Below are positions 43,705 to 52,293 of a DNA stretch of 64,000 nt, piece by piece. The notes under the pieces were generated by a model. It was not told the origin of the DNA. It made no database searches and was given only the letters and a program-made list of their open reading frames with translations. How positions within the stretch are numbered: the first letter of the stretch is position 1; each line of letters opens with the position of its first letter. Made by a program: the position numbers and the translations under genes. The DNA is from UBA8337 sp963932545 (lineage in GTDB: Bacteria > Pseudomonadota > Alphaproteobacteria > RS24), in assembly GCA_963932545.1 (NCBI GenBank), contig CAWVRH010000001.1, positions 62,001-126,000 of the forward strand. The letters run 5' to 3'.

Positions 43705-44916
43705 TTAGCGAGCGAGTTTATCGACTGGCACGAGAAAGGCAAGTAAGGCTGAGGCAATAATAAACACCACGCCACCGAGCGCCAAAACATCAAAGCCCGC
43801 GCCCGCATCTATGGCAGCGCCAAACATAACCGGCGCAGCAGCCGTCGACATAATAACAATCGGCGAGGTTAACGAGCGAATGGCGCCTAAGTGTTTCGTG
43901 CCAAATAACTCTGGCCAAAGCCCGCCGCTAATCGGGCCCGCCGTGCCTAAGTTAATTCCGATGAGACCCATGTAAAAAAATGGGGTGAGTACCCCAAAAA
44001 TATCGTTCGGTAGCAACAACAAACAAAAAGCCAAAACCAACGGAATGGCCCCCAAAGGCATCAAGCGCAGCGCCGAATATTTATCGACCATTGGGCCGAT
44101 TATCAAAGACACCACAACCTTGCTGAGCGCATATAAAGTAAAGGCGGCCGCCAAAGCCGCGATGGGCCAGTCTCGCGCTTCGGCCAATTGCACCTGATGG
44201 AAAAACATCCCTGTCAGCAAAAACGGAGACGCCAAATATAGCGGCAGCACCATGTAAAACCGTCGGTCGCGCAACACATCCCCTCGGTTGGCATCCTTGG
44301 CGGCGCTTTCGCCCTCAGTTTGGCTGGCCTCGGGTTTAGGCTCAAAGCCCGCCAGCACGCTTTGCAACGGCACGGCCACGAGCAAGATAATCGCGGCATA
44401 AAGAAGCCAAGTTTGCTGCCAGCCTAGCCAAGCGATAACCAGCACCGCCAGCAAGGGCAGGAAACCCTCAAAACTGGCGTAGCCCAATTGCACCAAAGAC
44501 ACCGCCTGCCCGCGCCGCTCAGAAAACGCGCGCGCGGCGGAGGTCATGCCTGTATGGCTAGCCAGACCTTGGCCAAAATGGCGCAGCATAAATAAAGCCA
44601 ATCCTAAGGCCACCACATGTTGCGCGAGCCCCATAATCAGACAGCCGCCCGCCAAAGCCAGCAGCACAAAAACCGTAAAGCGGCCCAAGCTCCAGCTGTC
44701 GATAAAGCGGCCCGTATAAACCATGGCGAAAGCACTCAGCAAAGTCATGGCTGAATAGAGCCCGCCAAAACCCGCATTGGTGAGGCCAAAGTCAGCGCGA
44801 ATTTCGGCGCTATAAAGCGAGATGAAAAACGTCTGACCGAAGTTCGATAGGCCCATCATCAAAAAGCCAAATAACAGAAACCCGAAATGCTGGCGCAGGA
44901 AAGAAAAATAACTCAT
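43705..44916 (-). CDS. MFS transporter
   Basis: About 403 residues and roughly twelve transmembrane helices. The N-half carries YTGRFIDSWSLGRF after helix 2 and FMLRHFGQGLASHTGMTSA; the C-half has LIIGPMVDKYSALRLMP. No transport substrate can be inferred. I start it at the ATG at 44916 (MSYFSFLRQ), nine codons into the open frame. A short gap separates it from the DksA-like gene upstream. Confidence 0.85.
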   Translation of the reverse strand: MSYFSFLRQHFGFLLFGFLMMGLSNFGQTFFISLYSAEIRADFGLTNAGFGGLYSAMTLLSAFAMVYTGRFIDSWSLGRFTVFVLLALAGGCLIMGLAQHVVALGLALFMLRHFGQGLASHTGMTSAARAFSERRGQAVSLVQLGYASFEGFLPLLAVLVIAWLGWQQTWLLYAAIILLVAVPLQSVLAGFEPKPEASQTEGESAAKDANRGDVLRDRRFYMVLPLYLASPFLLTGMFFHQVQLAEARDWPIAALAAAFTLYALSKVVVSLIIGPMVDKYSALRLMPLGAIPLVLAFCLLLLPNDIFGVLTPFFYMGLIGINLGTAGPISGGLWPELFGTKHLGAIRSLTSPIVIMSTAAAPVMFGAAIDAGAGFDVLALGGVVFIIASALLAFLVPVDKLAR

Positions 44917-44971
44917 GCGTGTCTGATATAGGGCTGCGGCCATGGGAGCAAATTAAAACGAGCGGCGCGTT

Positions 44972-45298
44972 TTATCGGGCGTGCGAAATGCACAACGGCG
45001 TGGCGAGGTCGAGCGCTAAACGCGCTTCGCCAATCGGTTCGCCGCAATTAAGGCAATAGCCATACTCGCCCGCTTGCAAGCGTTGCAAGGCGGCGCTTAC
45101 CAGCACCAGCTCGCGGCGTCGACGCCGAACCGTTTCCGCCGCCATGGCTTGCTGTTGCATCGCATCCATGCGGGACAAGCGGCCTTGCTGGGTTTGGTCT
45201 AGCTGCACGGGCGCCGTGTCGGAGGCGGCTTGGTCTAATAAAGTTTGTAGCCCATCGCGCTTGGCCTCGAGGGCAGTTTTTATTTTCGCGTCGTTCAT
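44972..45298 (-). CDS. DksA/TraR-like zinc-finger protein
   Basis: 108 residues: a coiled-coil helical N-terminal half with GRLSRMDAMQQQAMA, then the zinc finger C82-x2-C85-x17-C103-x2-H106. The fourth ligand is His where DksA has Cys, which can still hold zinc. Small proteins of this kind bind the secondary channel of RNA polymerase and modulate transcription; this one is shorter than DksA (about 150 residues). GGGAGGGAT precedes the start. It is divergent from the CoA-transferase gene. Confidence 0.85.
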   Translation of the reverse strand: MNDAKIKTALEAKRDGLQTLLDQAASDTAPVQLDQTQQGRLSRMDAMQQQAMAAETVRRRRRELVLVSAALQRLQAGEYGYCLNCGEPIGEARLALDLATPLCISHAR

Positions 45299-45358
45299 TC
45301 TATCCCTCCCTAAGTTTCGTTTTAGATGAGCGTGAGTGGTTGTTTTCCAAACAGCGTA

Positions 45359-45379
45359 TGTTTAGGTTACGTCTAAACA
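45359..45379. promoter_or_regulatory. Inverted repeat operator candidate before the CoA-transferase gene
   Basis: TGTTTAG (45359-45365), a 7-nt spacer and CTAAACA (45373-45379) form a perfect inverted repeat that touches the ribosome site GGAG. It could be a repressor operator, or a leader hairpin that hides the ribosome site. Confidence 0.45.
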
Positions 45380-45391
45380 GGAGACATGACC

Positions 45392-46600
45392 ATGCTTGAA
45401 GGCTTTAAAGTAATCGAAATGGCGACCTATATCGCCGCCCCCGCAGCCGGTGGAATTATGGCCGATTGGGGCGCCGATGTGATTAAAGTCGAGCCATTGG
45501 GCGGCTGCCCAATGCGTAAGTTTTATGCCAGCGCCATGACCGATGATTACCCCGATAACCCCGTCTCCGCCCTCGATAATCGCGGCAAACGCGCCATCGC
45601 CGTCAACACAGGCACAGAAGAAGGCCGCGATATTGTTCGCAAATTAGTGGCCGATGCCGATGTGTTTCTGACCAATGTGCGGCCCTCGCAATTGAGGGAA
45701 CAGGGGCTCGATTTTGACACCCTAAAGCTCATCAACCCGAAGCTGGTTTATGCCAGCGTCACCGGATTTGGTCTTGAAGGCGAGGAAGCCGATAAGCCTG
45801 GTTTTGATACGGCGGCCTTCATGGCGAAGTCTGGCTTTGGTTGGATGATGACCCCCAAAGGCTCATCGCCTGCGCCTTTACGCACGGCCGCGGGCGACCA
45901 TATTACGGGCATTGCGACGGCCAGTGGCATTTTGGCCGCTTTGCTGAAAGCGCAAAAATCTGGCGAAGGCACGCTGGTAGAAAGTTCTTTGCTGCGCTCC
46001 GCCGCTTATGCCGTGGGCTGCGATTACGGCACTTGGCTGCGCTATGGCCGCGTGGCGCGCTCTCGCCCACGCGAAGAAGCCATCGTGGCGATTAACAATT
46101 ATTACCTGACGTCAGATGAACATTGGCTGTTCATCAACGCACGCCCAGGCGAGCCCGATTGGCCAGATGTGGCGCGTGCCACAAGCCTCGAGCCGCTCAT
46201 CGACGACGAACGCTTTGGCAGCTTGCGCGATCGTCGCAAAAATGGCGTTGAGCTTATCGCCCTATTGGACAAAGCTTTCGCCAGCAAAACTCTAGAGGAA
46301 TGGAAACCGCTTCTCGATGCCGCCGGCCTGATTTGGTCGCCCGTGCAGAATTTTGAGCAGGCCTATAGTGACCCGCAAATGCATGCCGCCGGCGTGTTTG
46401 TCGATATGCCCAAAGCCGATGGTACGAGCTATAAAAACATCGCCTCGCCAATTCGGTTTTCGGATGAAAGCACCGACCCCAAAGGGGTCTTGCCCGAGAT
46501 TGGACAAGACACAATGGCCGTGCTCGACGATTTAGGCTTGGATAAAGAGACCCGCGCGCGTTACCTCGAGGCGAAAGTCATCGGCCAATATAGCGAGTGA
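45392..46600 (+). CDS. Family III (CaiB/BaiF) CoA-transferase
   Basis: About 402 residues with the family III signature LEGFKVIEMATYIAAPAAG, ADWGADVIKVE and the nucleophile Asp in TAAGDHITG, which falls at residue 169 when counted from this start, the same position as in formyl-CoA transferase. It moves CoA between carboxylic acids. Two ATG codons are possible: 45386 is only 1-2 nt from AGGAGA, whereas 45392 is 7 nt away and preferred. It is a single-gene unit with its own inverted-repeat leader and ends 1 nt before the convergent MATE gene. Confidence 0.9.
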   Translation: MLEGFKVIEMATYIAAPAAGGIMADWGADVIKVEPLGGCPMRKFYASAMTDDYPDNPVSALDNRGKRAIAVNTGTEEGRDIVRKLVADADVFLTNVRPSQLREQGLDFDTLKLINPKLVYASVTGFGLEGEEADKPGFDTAAFMAKSGFGWMMTPKGSSPAPLRTAAGDHITGIATASGILAALLKAQKSGEGTLVESSLLRSAAYAVGCDYGTWLRYGRVARSRPREEAIVAINNYYLTSDEHWLFINARPGEPDWPDVARATSLEPLIDDERFGSLRDRRKNGVELIALLDKAFASKTLEEWKPLLDAAGLIWSPVQNFEQAYSDPQMHAAGVFVDMPKADGTSYKNIASPIRFSDESTDPKGVLPEIGQDTMAVLDDLGLDKETRARYLEAKVIGQYSE

Positions 46601-46601
46601 G

Positions 46602-47942
46602 TTAGCTAGCGCTCACGGATTGCGCTTGTTTGTCCAGCCAGCGATAGCGCCAAATCACCAAAGCAAACGGCACAAATGCGCCAAGCACAATGCCATCTGC
46701 CAGCCCCAAAGCGCCACGCCCCAGTGGGAAAATTAGCGCATAGGTGAGCGGTATCATAATGACGCCATAAGACAGCACGTGAATGAACGTGGGCACCCAC
46801 GTGTCGCCACGCGCGCGCAAAGACATCGACAATAAAGACTGTCCGGTATCAAACACCGTTCCGATAGAGACCAGCGCGATGAGGGCGGCGGCGAGTTTTA
46901 TCACCTCCGCATCCGTGGTGAAAAACGTGGCCAATTGTGGCGCGCTCACCCACATGAAAACACCCGCAAATGCCATAATGAGACTTTGCACGCATAAGCC
47001 CAACCAAGCCCAGCGTTTGACTGCCGCCATATCGCCCGCACCATAGGCGTTACCCACGCTCACAGCCGTTGCGACACCGAAGCCCAGCCCCATCATGAAA
47101 AATAGGGCAAACACATTGATCATAATAATATGCGCCGCCACGACCACCGTGCCGAGGAAACCCGCAAATAAAATGACCACGTTGAAGGCGGTGTTTTCAA
47201 TGCCCATGGAAATGCCAGTGGCATAGCCGATCGAGCGCATCTCGCGCCCGCCCGCCCATGTGATTTTGGGTTTACGCAGGCCAAATTTTTCATGGTCGAG
47301 GAAAACCCAGACGTAAGATAAAATCGCTACCACTTGCATAAAACGAACAACCAAAGTCGCCCAAATAGAGCCTTCCGCGCCCAGCTCTGGAAAGCCAAAG
47401 GCGCCGAACACAAAAATGTAATTGGCAAAAATATTCACGATATTGGCGACAATCATAATCACCATGCCGGGGCGCGGATTGCGAATGCCCTCCAGAAAAA
47501 ATCCGGTCGACATATGCACGGCGGCAAACGGTAGGCTCAATCCAGCAATCATCGAAATGCGCCCGCCCGCCGCCGCCAGCTCTGGGGTTTGTCCCGACAG
47601 CAGCAATAAAGGCTCGCCGAAAAAGCAGAACACCATACCCACCAAGCCAATGACCAGCCCCCAAGGCAACGCATGCCACCAGACTTTGCCAGTTTCGCTA
47701 TATTGCTTGGCGCCAAATTTATTCGAGACTAAAACCGATGTGCCCATGAGAAGGCCAATCATAATCAAAATGAAAATATTGCTTGGCACCATGCCAATGC
47801 CCAAATAGGCTAAATGCTCCGACGCATAATGGCCTACGACCACCGTATCGGTAATGCCTAAAGTCAGAATACCAACGCGCGATATGACCACCGGCCAAGC
47901 CAGCGTCATCAGGGTTTTGACGTCTTGCCAGATGGCGTTCAT
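46602..47942 (-). CDS. MATE family efflux transporter
   Basis: 446 residues with about twelve transmembrane helices in two related halves, the usual MATE layout (start LAWPVVISRVGILTLGITDTVVVG). MATE pumps expel cationic drugs or metabolites using H+ or Na+. Its ATG overlaps the nitroreductase stop by 4 nt, so the two are coupled. The 3' end lies 1 nt from the CoA-transferase stop. Confidence 0.89.
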   Translation of the reverse strand: MNAIWQDVKTLMTLAWPVVISRVGILTLGITDTVVVGHYASEHLAYLGIGMVPSNIFILIMIGLLMGTSVLVSNKFGAKQYSETGKVWWHALPWGLVIGLVGMVFCFFGEPLLLLSGQTPELAAAGGRISMIAGLSLPFAAVHMSTGFFLEGIRNPRPGMVIMIVANIVNIFANYIFVFGAFGFPELGAEGSIWATLVVRFMQVVAILSYVWVFLDHEKFGLRKPKITWAGGREMRSIGYATGISMGIENTAFNVVILFAGFLGTVVVAAHIIMINVFALFFMMGLGFGVATAVSVGNAYGAGDMAAVKRWAWLGLCVQSLIMAFAGVFMWVSAPQLATFFTTDAEVIKLAAALIALVSIGTVFDTGQSLLSMSLRARGDTWVPTFIHVLSYGVIMIPLTYALIFPLGRGALGLADGIVLGAFVPFALVIWRYRWLDKQAQSVSAS

Positions 47943-48532
47943 TGCGCCGAACCTAAGTTGGGAAGACCGAAGGTTGCGACATCGTCTAGCGCGGGGCGAG
48001 CGCGCTCGCTTGGCGCCTCGGTGGCCGTGCCGATATAAATAAACCCAGCGATTTCATCGCCTGCCCCGCCGCCTAGGGCTTGTAAAACCGTCGGCTCATA
48101 GGCCACATCTCCGGTCAACCATTGCGCCGCAAAGCCCACAGATTGCGCGGCGGTGAGCAGCGTCATGCACACGGCACCTGCCGACAAAATCATTTCACTG
48201 CGTGGAATCTTAGGATGCGCTTTCGGGCAGGCCAGAACGCCAATGACACAAGGCGCGCGCAAAAATTGGGCGGCCGAGGTGGCATAAGCGTCTACCGATT
48301 TATCTTCTTCTCTGACAAATAAAGCATCGGCGGCAATCTTACCCAAGCTCGTGCGCGCGTCGTCTTGTAAAACCACCAAACGCCAAGGGGCTAATTTGCC
48401 ATGGTCAGGCACGCGCGTCGCCGCGCTCAAGATATCGCGCAACACATCGGCCGAAGGGCCGGGTTCAGTCATATTGCGGACCAGCACCGAACGGCGGGTT
48501 TTTAAAAACTCTAGCGTTGAATTCAAAACCAT
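47939..48532 (-). CDS. Nitroreductase family protein
   Basis: 197 residues of the FMN-dependent nitroreductase fold: FLKTRRSVLVRN at the start (FMN phosphate site), ATRVPDHGKLAPWRLVVL, and LSAGAVCMTLLTAAQSVGFAAQWLTG. The length and APWRLVV motif fit the YdjA-like small branch. It reduces nitro compounds, quinones or flavin-type substrates with NAD(P)H. It is translationally coupled to the MATE pump. It is divergent from the orphan outer-membrane-like gene. Confidence 0.88.
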   Translation of the reverse strand: MVLNSTLEFLKTRRSVLVRNMTEPGPSADVLRDILSAATRVPDHGKLAPWRLVVLQDDARTSLGKIAADALFVREEDKSVDAYATSAAQFLRAPCVIGVLACPKAHPKIPRSEMILSAGAVCMTLLTAAQSVGFAAQWLTGDVAYEPTVLQALGGGAGDEIAGFIYIGTATEAPSERARPALDDVATFGLPNLGSAQ

Positions 48533-48630
48533 TTTCTTGTCCTATCAAGCTTACGTGCTTTGGCTTATCCTTGCCCTGTCCCAAAGTCAATTAGGGCCGC
48601 TAACAACAATAACAACCCGAAGGTTGGTTC

Positions 48631-49434
48631 ATGCGTTTTGCCGTTTTTTATCTCGCTCTATATCTTGTCGCGTCAAAGGCTTCGGCTGGCGCGTGGGTGT
48701 TGCCAATGGGCGAGACCAAAGCCAGCGCACAATTTAGCGAACGCTCCCAAAGGCTGCACTTTCCGCTAGCGCCTGCACGCGGTTATACGCTTCGCGAAAC
48801 CCACACAAGCCTCCTCCTTGAACACGGGCTGAGCCAAAGCGTTACCCTCGTTGGCAAGCTGTCCCAACAGCGATTTAGCGAGGCACTAAGAGTTCGCGAA
48901 ACACAAACCAGTCAGATGGATTTGCAAGTGGCCGCGCCTAAATTGGCCGCCGGATTATTGCCGCCATATGTTTTCTTAAGTTTAAAGAAGCTGTTTCCCA
49001 AAACCCAATGGCGGCGTGAGAAAGTCGCTAGCGTGCGAGCTGGGATTGATTGGCAAAGCGGCAAGCCAGATCAAAGCGGATATCATTTGTCTGTATCGCT
49101 GGCCGATAAAGTGAGCGCGGGTCGTCTGTCGGTATTGCAAGAAGTGGAATTTAGCGAGAGCCGTCTATCTCGGGAGCATCATGTGAACGGCCAATATCGG
49201 TTTTCTATCCAGCGTGGAAACTGGCAAATCGGCTCGCAGGCCGAGCAGTTCGAAAATCAGACCACGGGCTATCTATCGCTCAAGCACAGCCTGCGTCTGA
49301 CGTGGAAACCCGAGCCTGACGCCTATGAAATAACCCTTGGGCGCGGCCATACGCGCGTCAACAATCGCCATAGACCTCTGACCCAATTTCAACGTGGCCA
49401 GCAGTGGACGTTAGAATTTCAACAAAACTTCTAG
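48631..49434 (+). CDS. Orphan outer-membrane-like beta-barrel protein
   Basis: 267 residues of unrecognised family. The first 20 or so residues are a signal peptide ending near ASA. The rest alternates polar and hydrophobic residues with many Gln, Arg and aromatic positions, and the last residue is Phe (FQQNF), as in outer-membrane barrels. Roughly twelve strands can be guessed. It shares size and general plan with the protein at 26749-27555, but I cannot show homology by eye. It overlaps the thrS stop by 4 nt (CTAG). Confidence 0.62.
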   Translation: MRFAVFYLALYLVASKASAGAWVLPMGETKASAQFSERSQRLHFPLAPARGYTLRETHTSLLLEHGLSQSVTLVGKLSQQRFSEALRVRETQTSQMDLQVAAPKLAAGLLPPYVFLSLKKLFPKTQWRREKVASVRAGIDWQSGKPDQSGYHLSVSLADKVSAGRLSVLQEVEFSESRLSREHHVNGQYRFSIQRGNWQIGSQAEQFENQTTGYLSLKHSLRLTWKPEPDAYEITLGRGHTRVNNRHRPLTQFQRGQQWTLEFQQNF

Positions 49435-51392
49435 CGGCGTAAATCGGGTGCCGTGGCTTCCAAGGATAGGCTAGCAGCGGCCTCATCAAGGCCCAGAACC
49501 GTTTGGTCTTTGGAGCCGAGACGACGCATAGAGACGGTTTTGCCTTCTGCCTCTCGCATGCCCACGGCCAGAATAACCGGAACTTTAGCCACCGAATGCT
49601 CGCGCACTTTATAGTTAATTTTCTCATTGCGCGTATCGGCACGAGCGCGCAGGCCTTGCGCGGTTAATTGGGCCACCACCTCATGCGCGTAATTATCGGC
49701 ATCGGTGGTAATGGGGCAAACGACCACTTGCTCTGGCGCCAACCAAAGCGGCAGCTTGCCCGCATAGCTCTCGATTAGAATACCGAGAAAACGCTCAATT
49801 GAGCCCAGCACAGCACGGTGCAACATGACAGGACGGTGCTTCTCGCCGTCTTCGCCAATATAGGCGGCGTCCAAACGCTCGGGCAGCACAAAATCGAGCT
49901 GCAACGTGGCGCATTGCCATGTCCGCCCGATGGCATCCGTCAGGTGATATTCAATTTTAGGTCCGTAAAAAGCGCCCTCGCCTGGCAGTTCTTCCCATGC
50001 CAAACCGGCTTCGGTCAGCGCATCGCGCAATCCTTGTTCAGCACGATCCCAAGCCTCTTCTTCGCCAGCGCGAACGTCGGGGCGCAACGCGATTTTTACC
50101 GACACATCGGTAAAGCCAAGGTCGTCGTAAACTTCAGTCACCAATCCACAAAAGTCGACAGCCTCGGAAATAACTTGGTCTTCGCGGCAAAAAATATGTG
50201 CGTCGTCTTGGGTCATTTGACGCACGCGCATCAGCCCGTGCAAGGCGCCGTGCGGCTCATTGCGATGGCAACAACCAAACTCAGCCATGCGAATAGGCAA
50301 ATCGCGATAGGACTTAATGCCTTGTTTGAAAATCTGCACATGAGCAGGACAATTCATCGGCTTGATGGCCATTAAGTCAGCATCGCCAGAAATCACGGCG
50401 GCCTCTTCGCCAGTCGATGGCACTTCATCTGGCACGACGAACATATTCTCGCGGAATTTATCCCAGTGGCCCGATTGTTCCCAGAAGCGCTTATCCAAGA
50501 GCTGAGGGGTTTTCACTTCTTCATAATCATTGGCATTTAGGCGGCGGCGGATATATTGCTCCAACTGCTGCCAAATCGTGTAGCCCTTGGCGTGCCAGAA
50601 CACGCTGCCTTGGGCTTCTTCTTGGAAATGGAACAAGTCCATCTCGCGGCCAATTTTGCGATGGTCACGTTTTTCCGCTTCTTCCACCATGTGTAAATAA
50701 GCTTTTAAATCTTTTTCATGGCCCCAGCAGGTGCCGTAAATGCGCTGCAACATTTCATTATTGCTATCGCCGCGCCAATAAGCGCCCGCCAATTTGGTTA
50801 GCTTGAAAGCCTTACCCAGCTTGCCCGTAGACGGCAAATGCGGCCCACGGCACAGGTCTTTCCACTCCCCTTGGCGATAAATCGTAATCGGCTGGTCGCC
50901 CGGAATAGAGGCGATAATCTCAGCCTTATAGACCTCACCAATTTCTGTGAAATGCGCCACCGCTTCGTCGCGGTTCCAAACTTCGCGAACGATGTCTTCA
51001 TTGCGGTCAACGATATCACGCATGCGTTGTTCAATGGCCTCTAGGTCGTCGAGGCTAAATGGCGTTTCGCGCGCGAAGTCGTAATAAAATCCGTCTTTAA
51101 TCACCGGCCCAATGGTCACTTGAGTTTCGGGGAAAAGCTCTTGCACGGCCTCGGCCAAAACATGGGCGCAATCATGGCGCAGCAAATCCACGCCATCCGC
51201 ATCGGCGGCGGTGATGACGGCGATGTCGGCATCGGCTTCGATGACCGTGGCCAGATCCACAACTTCGCCATTGAGCTTTAAGGCGAGCGCTTTTTTGGCC
51301 AGCGACTTGGAAATGCTGGTGGCGAAGGCGAGGCCATCTAGGGGCGCTTCAAATTCGCGTGTCGCGCCATCCGGCAGGGTCAATGTGATCAT
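49431..51392 (-). CDS. thrS: Threonine-tRNA ligase
   Basis: 653 residues with the full ThrRS domain order. The TGS domain (1-60) comes first, then the editing domain with DCAHVLAEAVQEL near residue 75, and the class II core with FGCCHRNEPHGALHGLMRVR (motif 2) and LHRAVLGSIERFLGIL (motif 3). The anticodon-binding domain ends the protein (APEQVVVCPI). It charges tRNA-Thr; a tRNA-Thr(UGU) gene lies 20 kb away at 28.9 kb. The yidD gene is 24 nt upstream and probably in the same transcript. Confidence 0.96.
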   Translation of the reverse strand: MITLTLPDGATREFEAPLDGLAFATSISKSLAKKALALKLNGEVVDLATVIEADADIAVITAADADGVDLLRHDCAHVLAEAVQELFPETQVTIGPVIKDGFYYDFARETPFSLDDLEAIEQRMRDIVDRNEDIVREVWNRDEAVAHFTEIGEVYKAEIIASIPGDQPITIYRQGEWKDLCRGPHLPSTGKLGKAFKLTKLAGAYWRGDSNNEMLQRIYGTCWGHEKDLKAYLHMVEEAEKRDHRKIGREMDLFHFQEEAQGSVFWHAKGYTIWQQLEQYIRRRLNANDYEEVKTPQLLDKRFWEQSGHWDKFRENMFVVPDEVPSTGEEAAVISGDADLMAIKPMNCPAHVQIFKQGIKSYRDLPIRMAEFGCCHRNEPHGALHGLMRVRQMTQDDAHIFCREDQVISEAVDFCGLVTEVYDDLGFTDVSVKIALRPDVRAGEEEAWDRAEQGLRDALTEAGLAWEELPGEGAFYGPKIEYHLTDAIGRTWQCATLQLDFVLPERLDAAYIGEDGEKHRPVMLHRAVLGSIERFLGILIESYAGKLPLWLAPEQVVVCPITTDADNYAHEVVAQLTAQGLRARADTRNEKINYKVREHSVAKVPVILAVGMREAEGKTVSMRRLGSKDQTVLGLDEAAASLSLEATAPDLRR

Positions 51393-51416
51393 AATTCCAA
51401 CTTCTCGTTTAATCGC

Positions 51417-51731
51417 CTAGGCTTCGGCGTCATTTTCGGCACATCGCGCCGAGGAAACTCTCCATGGTGCATACCAAGGTGGCGCGCAAACCTCAAGTGG
51501 TACGGGGTCAAAACCATGGCCTGAATGCATTTTGTGAAACGGATGACATTTGCCCAAACGCTTTGCCGACAGCCAACCGCCCGTCCATACGCCATGCACC
51601 TTCACCGCATCCAACGCATATTGTGAACACGTGGGCTGAAATCGGCACCGTGGGCCCAGCAGTGGCGAGATAAACAGGCGATATATATGCACAGGCAAAA
51701 GCGCCACAAAGCGGAGGGTAAAGCGTATCAT
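51417..51731 (-). CDS. yidD: Membrane protein insertion efficiency factor YidD
   Basis: 104 residues with the YidD core YRLFISPLLGPRCRFQPTCSQYA, preceded by an amphipathic/hydrophobic N-terminus, and the following GGWLSAKRLGKCHPF. YidD helps YidC insert inner-membrane proteins and lies on the inner face of the membrane. Its C-terminal 35 residues are less conserved. From memory, yidD beside thrS is common in Alphaproteobacteria. It is divergent from the small membrane gene. Confidence 0.93.
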   Translation of the reverse strand: MIRFTLRFVALLPVHIYRLFISPLLGPRCRFQPTCSQYALDAVKVHGVWTGGWLSAKRLGKCHPFHKMHSGHGFDPVPLEVCAPPWYAPWRVSSARCAENDAEA

Positions 51732-51785
51732 CCTTGCATCTTACCTCATCGGCTTGGTGCTTCGAAACAAAAGAAAGGCTATCAG

Positions 51786-51998
51786 ATGACCTTTATAAAT
51801 TGGTTAAACACCCGCATGGCGCGCTTGGGCGTTTTGGATATCGCTTGTCTCAAAATTTGCGTCTTCGCCTTCGCGCTGCTTTTGGCCAAGCTCTGGCCGC
51901 CGCTTCTGGCGCTCGACTGGACGCTCTATGCTGGCGTTTTTGGGCTTACTTATTCGCTGCTTATGGCTAAGCTATTTTTTACAAATGGACACGCTTGA
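51786..51998 (+). CDS. Small membrane protein of unknown function
   Basis: 70 residues. A short N-terminal amphipathic part (FINWLNTRMARLGVLDI) is followed by a hydrophobic stretch from about residue 20 to 60, one long or two short membrane helices. The ATG at 51786 is preferred over the longer frame, which has no domain. The DUF1905 gene starts within its last codons (51985), so the two are read together. I do not recognise the family. Confidence 0.55.
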   Translation: MTFINWLNTRMARLGVLDIACLKICVFAFALLLAKLWPPLLALDWTLYAGVFGLTYSLLMAKLFFTNGHA

Positions 51999-52293
51999 AT
52001 ATAAATTCAGCGGCGAGCTATGGATTTGGTCGGGCAAGAAAACCGATTGGTTCTTCGTTACGCTGCCCAAAGAAGTGAGCGATCACGCCCGCTATTTCAC
52101 CACCCATGTGCAACGCGGCTTTAAATCTTTGAAAGTAAACGCGCAGATTGGCGACAGCCAATGGCAGACCTCTATGTTTCCAAGCAAAGAGCGCCAGAGC
52201 TATCTTTTGCCGGTGAAAAAATCCGTGCGCCTCGCAGAAAACATCGAAGTGGGCAAAGCCAGAGATATCAAAATCACGCTGCTCGGGCTCTAA
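51985..52293 (+). CDS. DUF1905 domain protein
   Basis: 102 residues matching the DUF1905 pattern: EYKFSGELWIWSGKKTDWFFVTLP at the start, IGDSQWQTSMFPSKERQSYLLPVKKSVR in the middle. A small beta-rich domain of unknown role, sometimes fused to YdeI-type domains in other proteins, as I recall. It overlaps the previous small gene by 14 nt. Its stop overlaps the convergent Fe-S scaffold gene by 4 nt (CTAA). Confidence 0.8.
   Translation: MDTLEYKFSGELWIWSGKKTDWFFVTLPKEVSDHARYFTTHVQRGFKSLKVNAQIGDSQWQTSMFPSKERQSYLLPVKKSVRLAENIEVGKARDIKITLLGL

Noticed and set aside
28857..51392. Regulatory link between tRNA-Thr(UGU) and thrS
   Set aside because: They are 20 kb apart on the same strand with many genes between. 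No T-box or operator-like tRNA mimic was seen before thrS.
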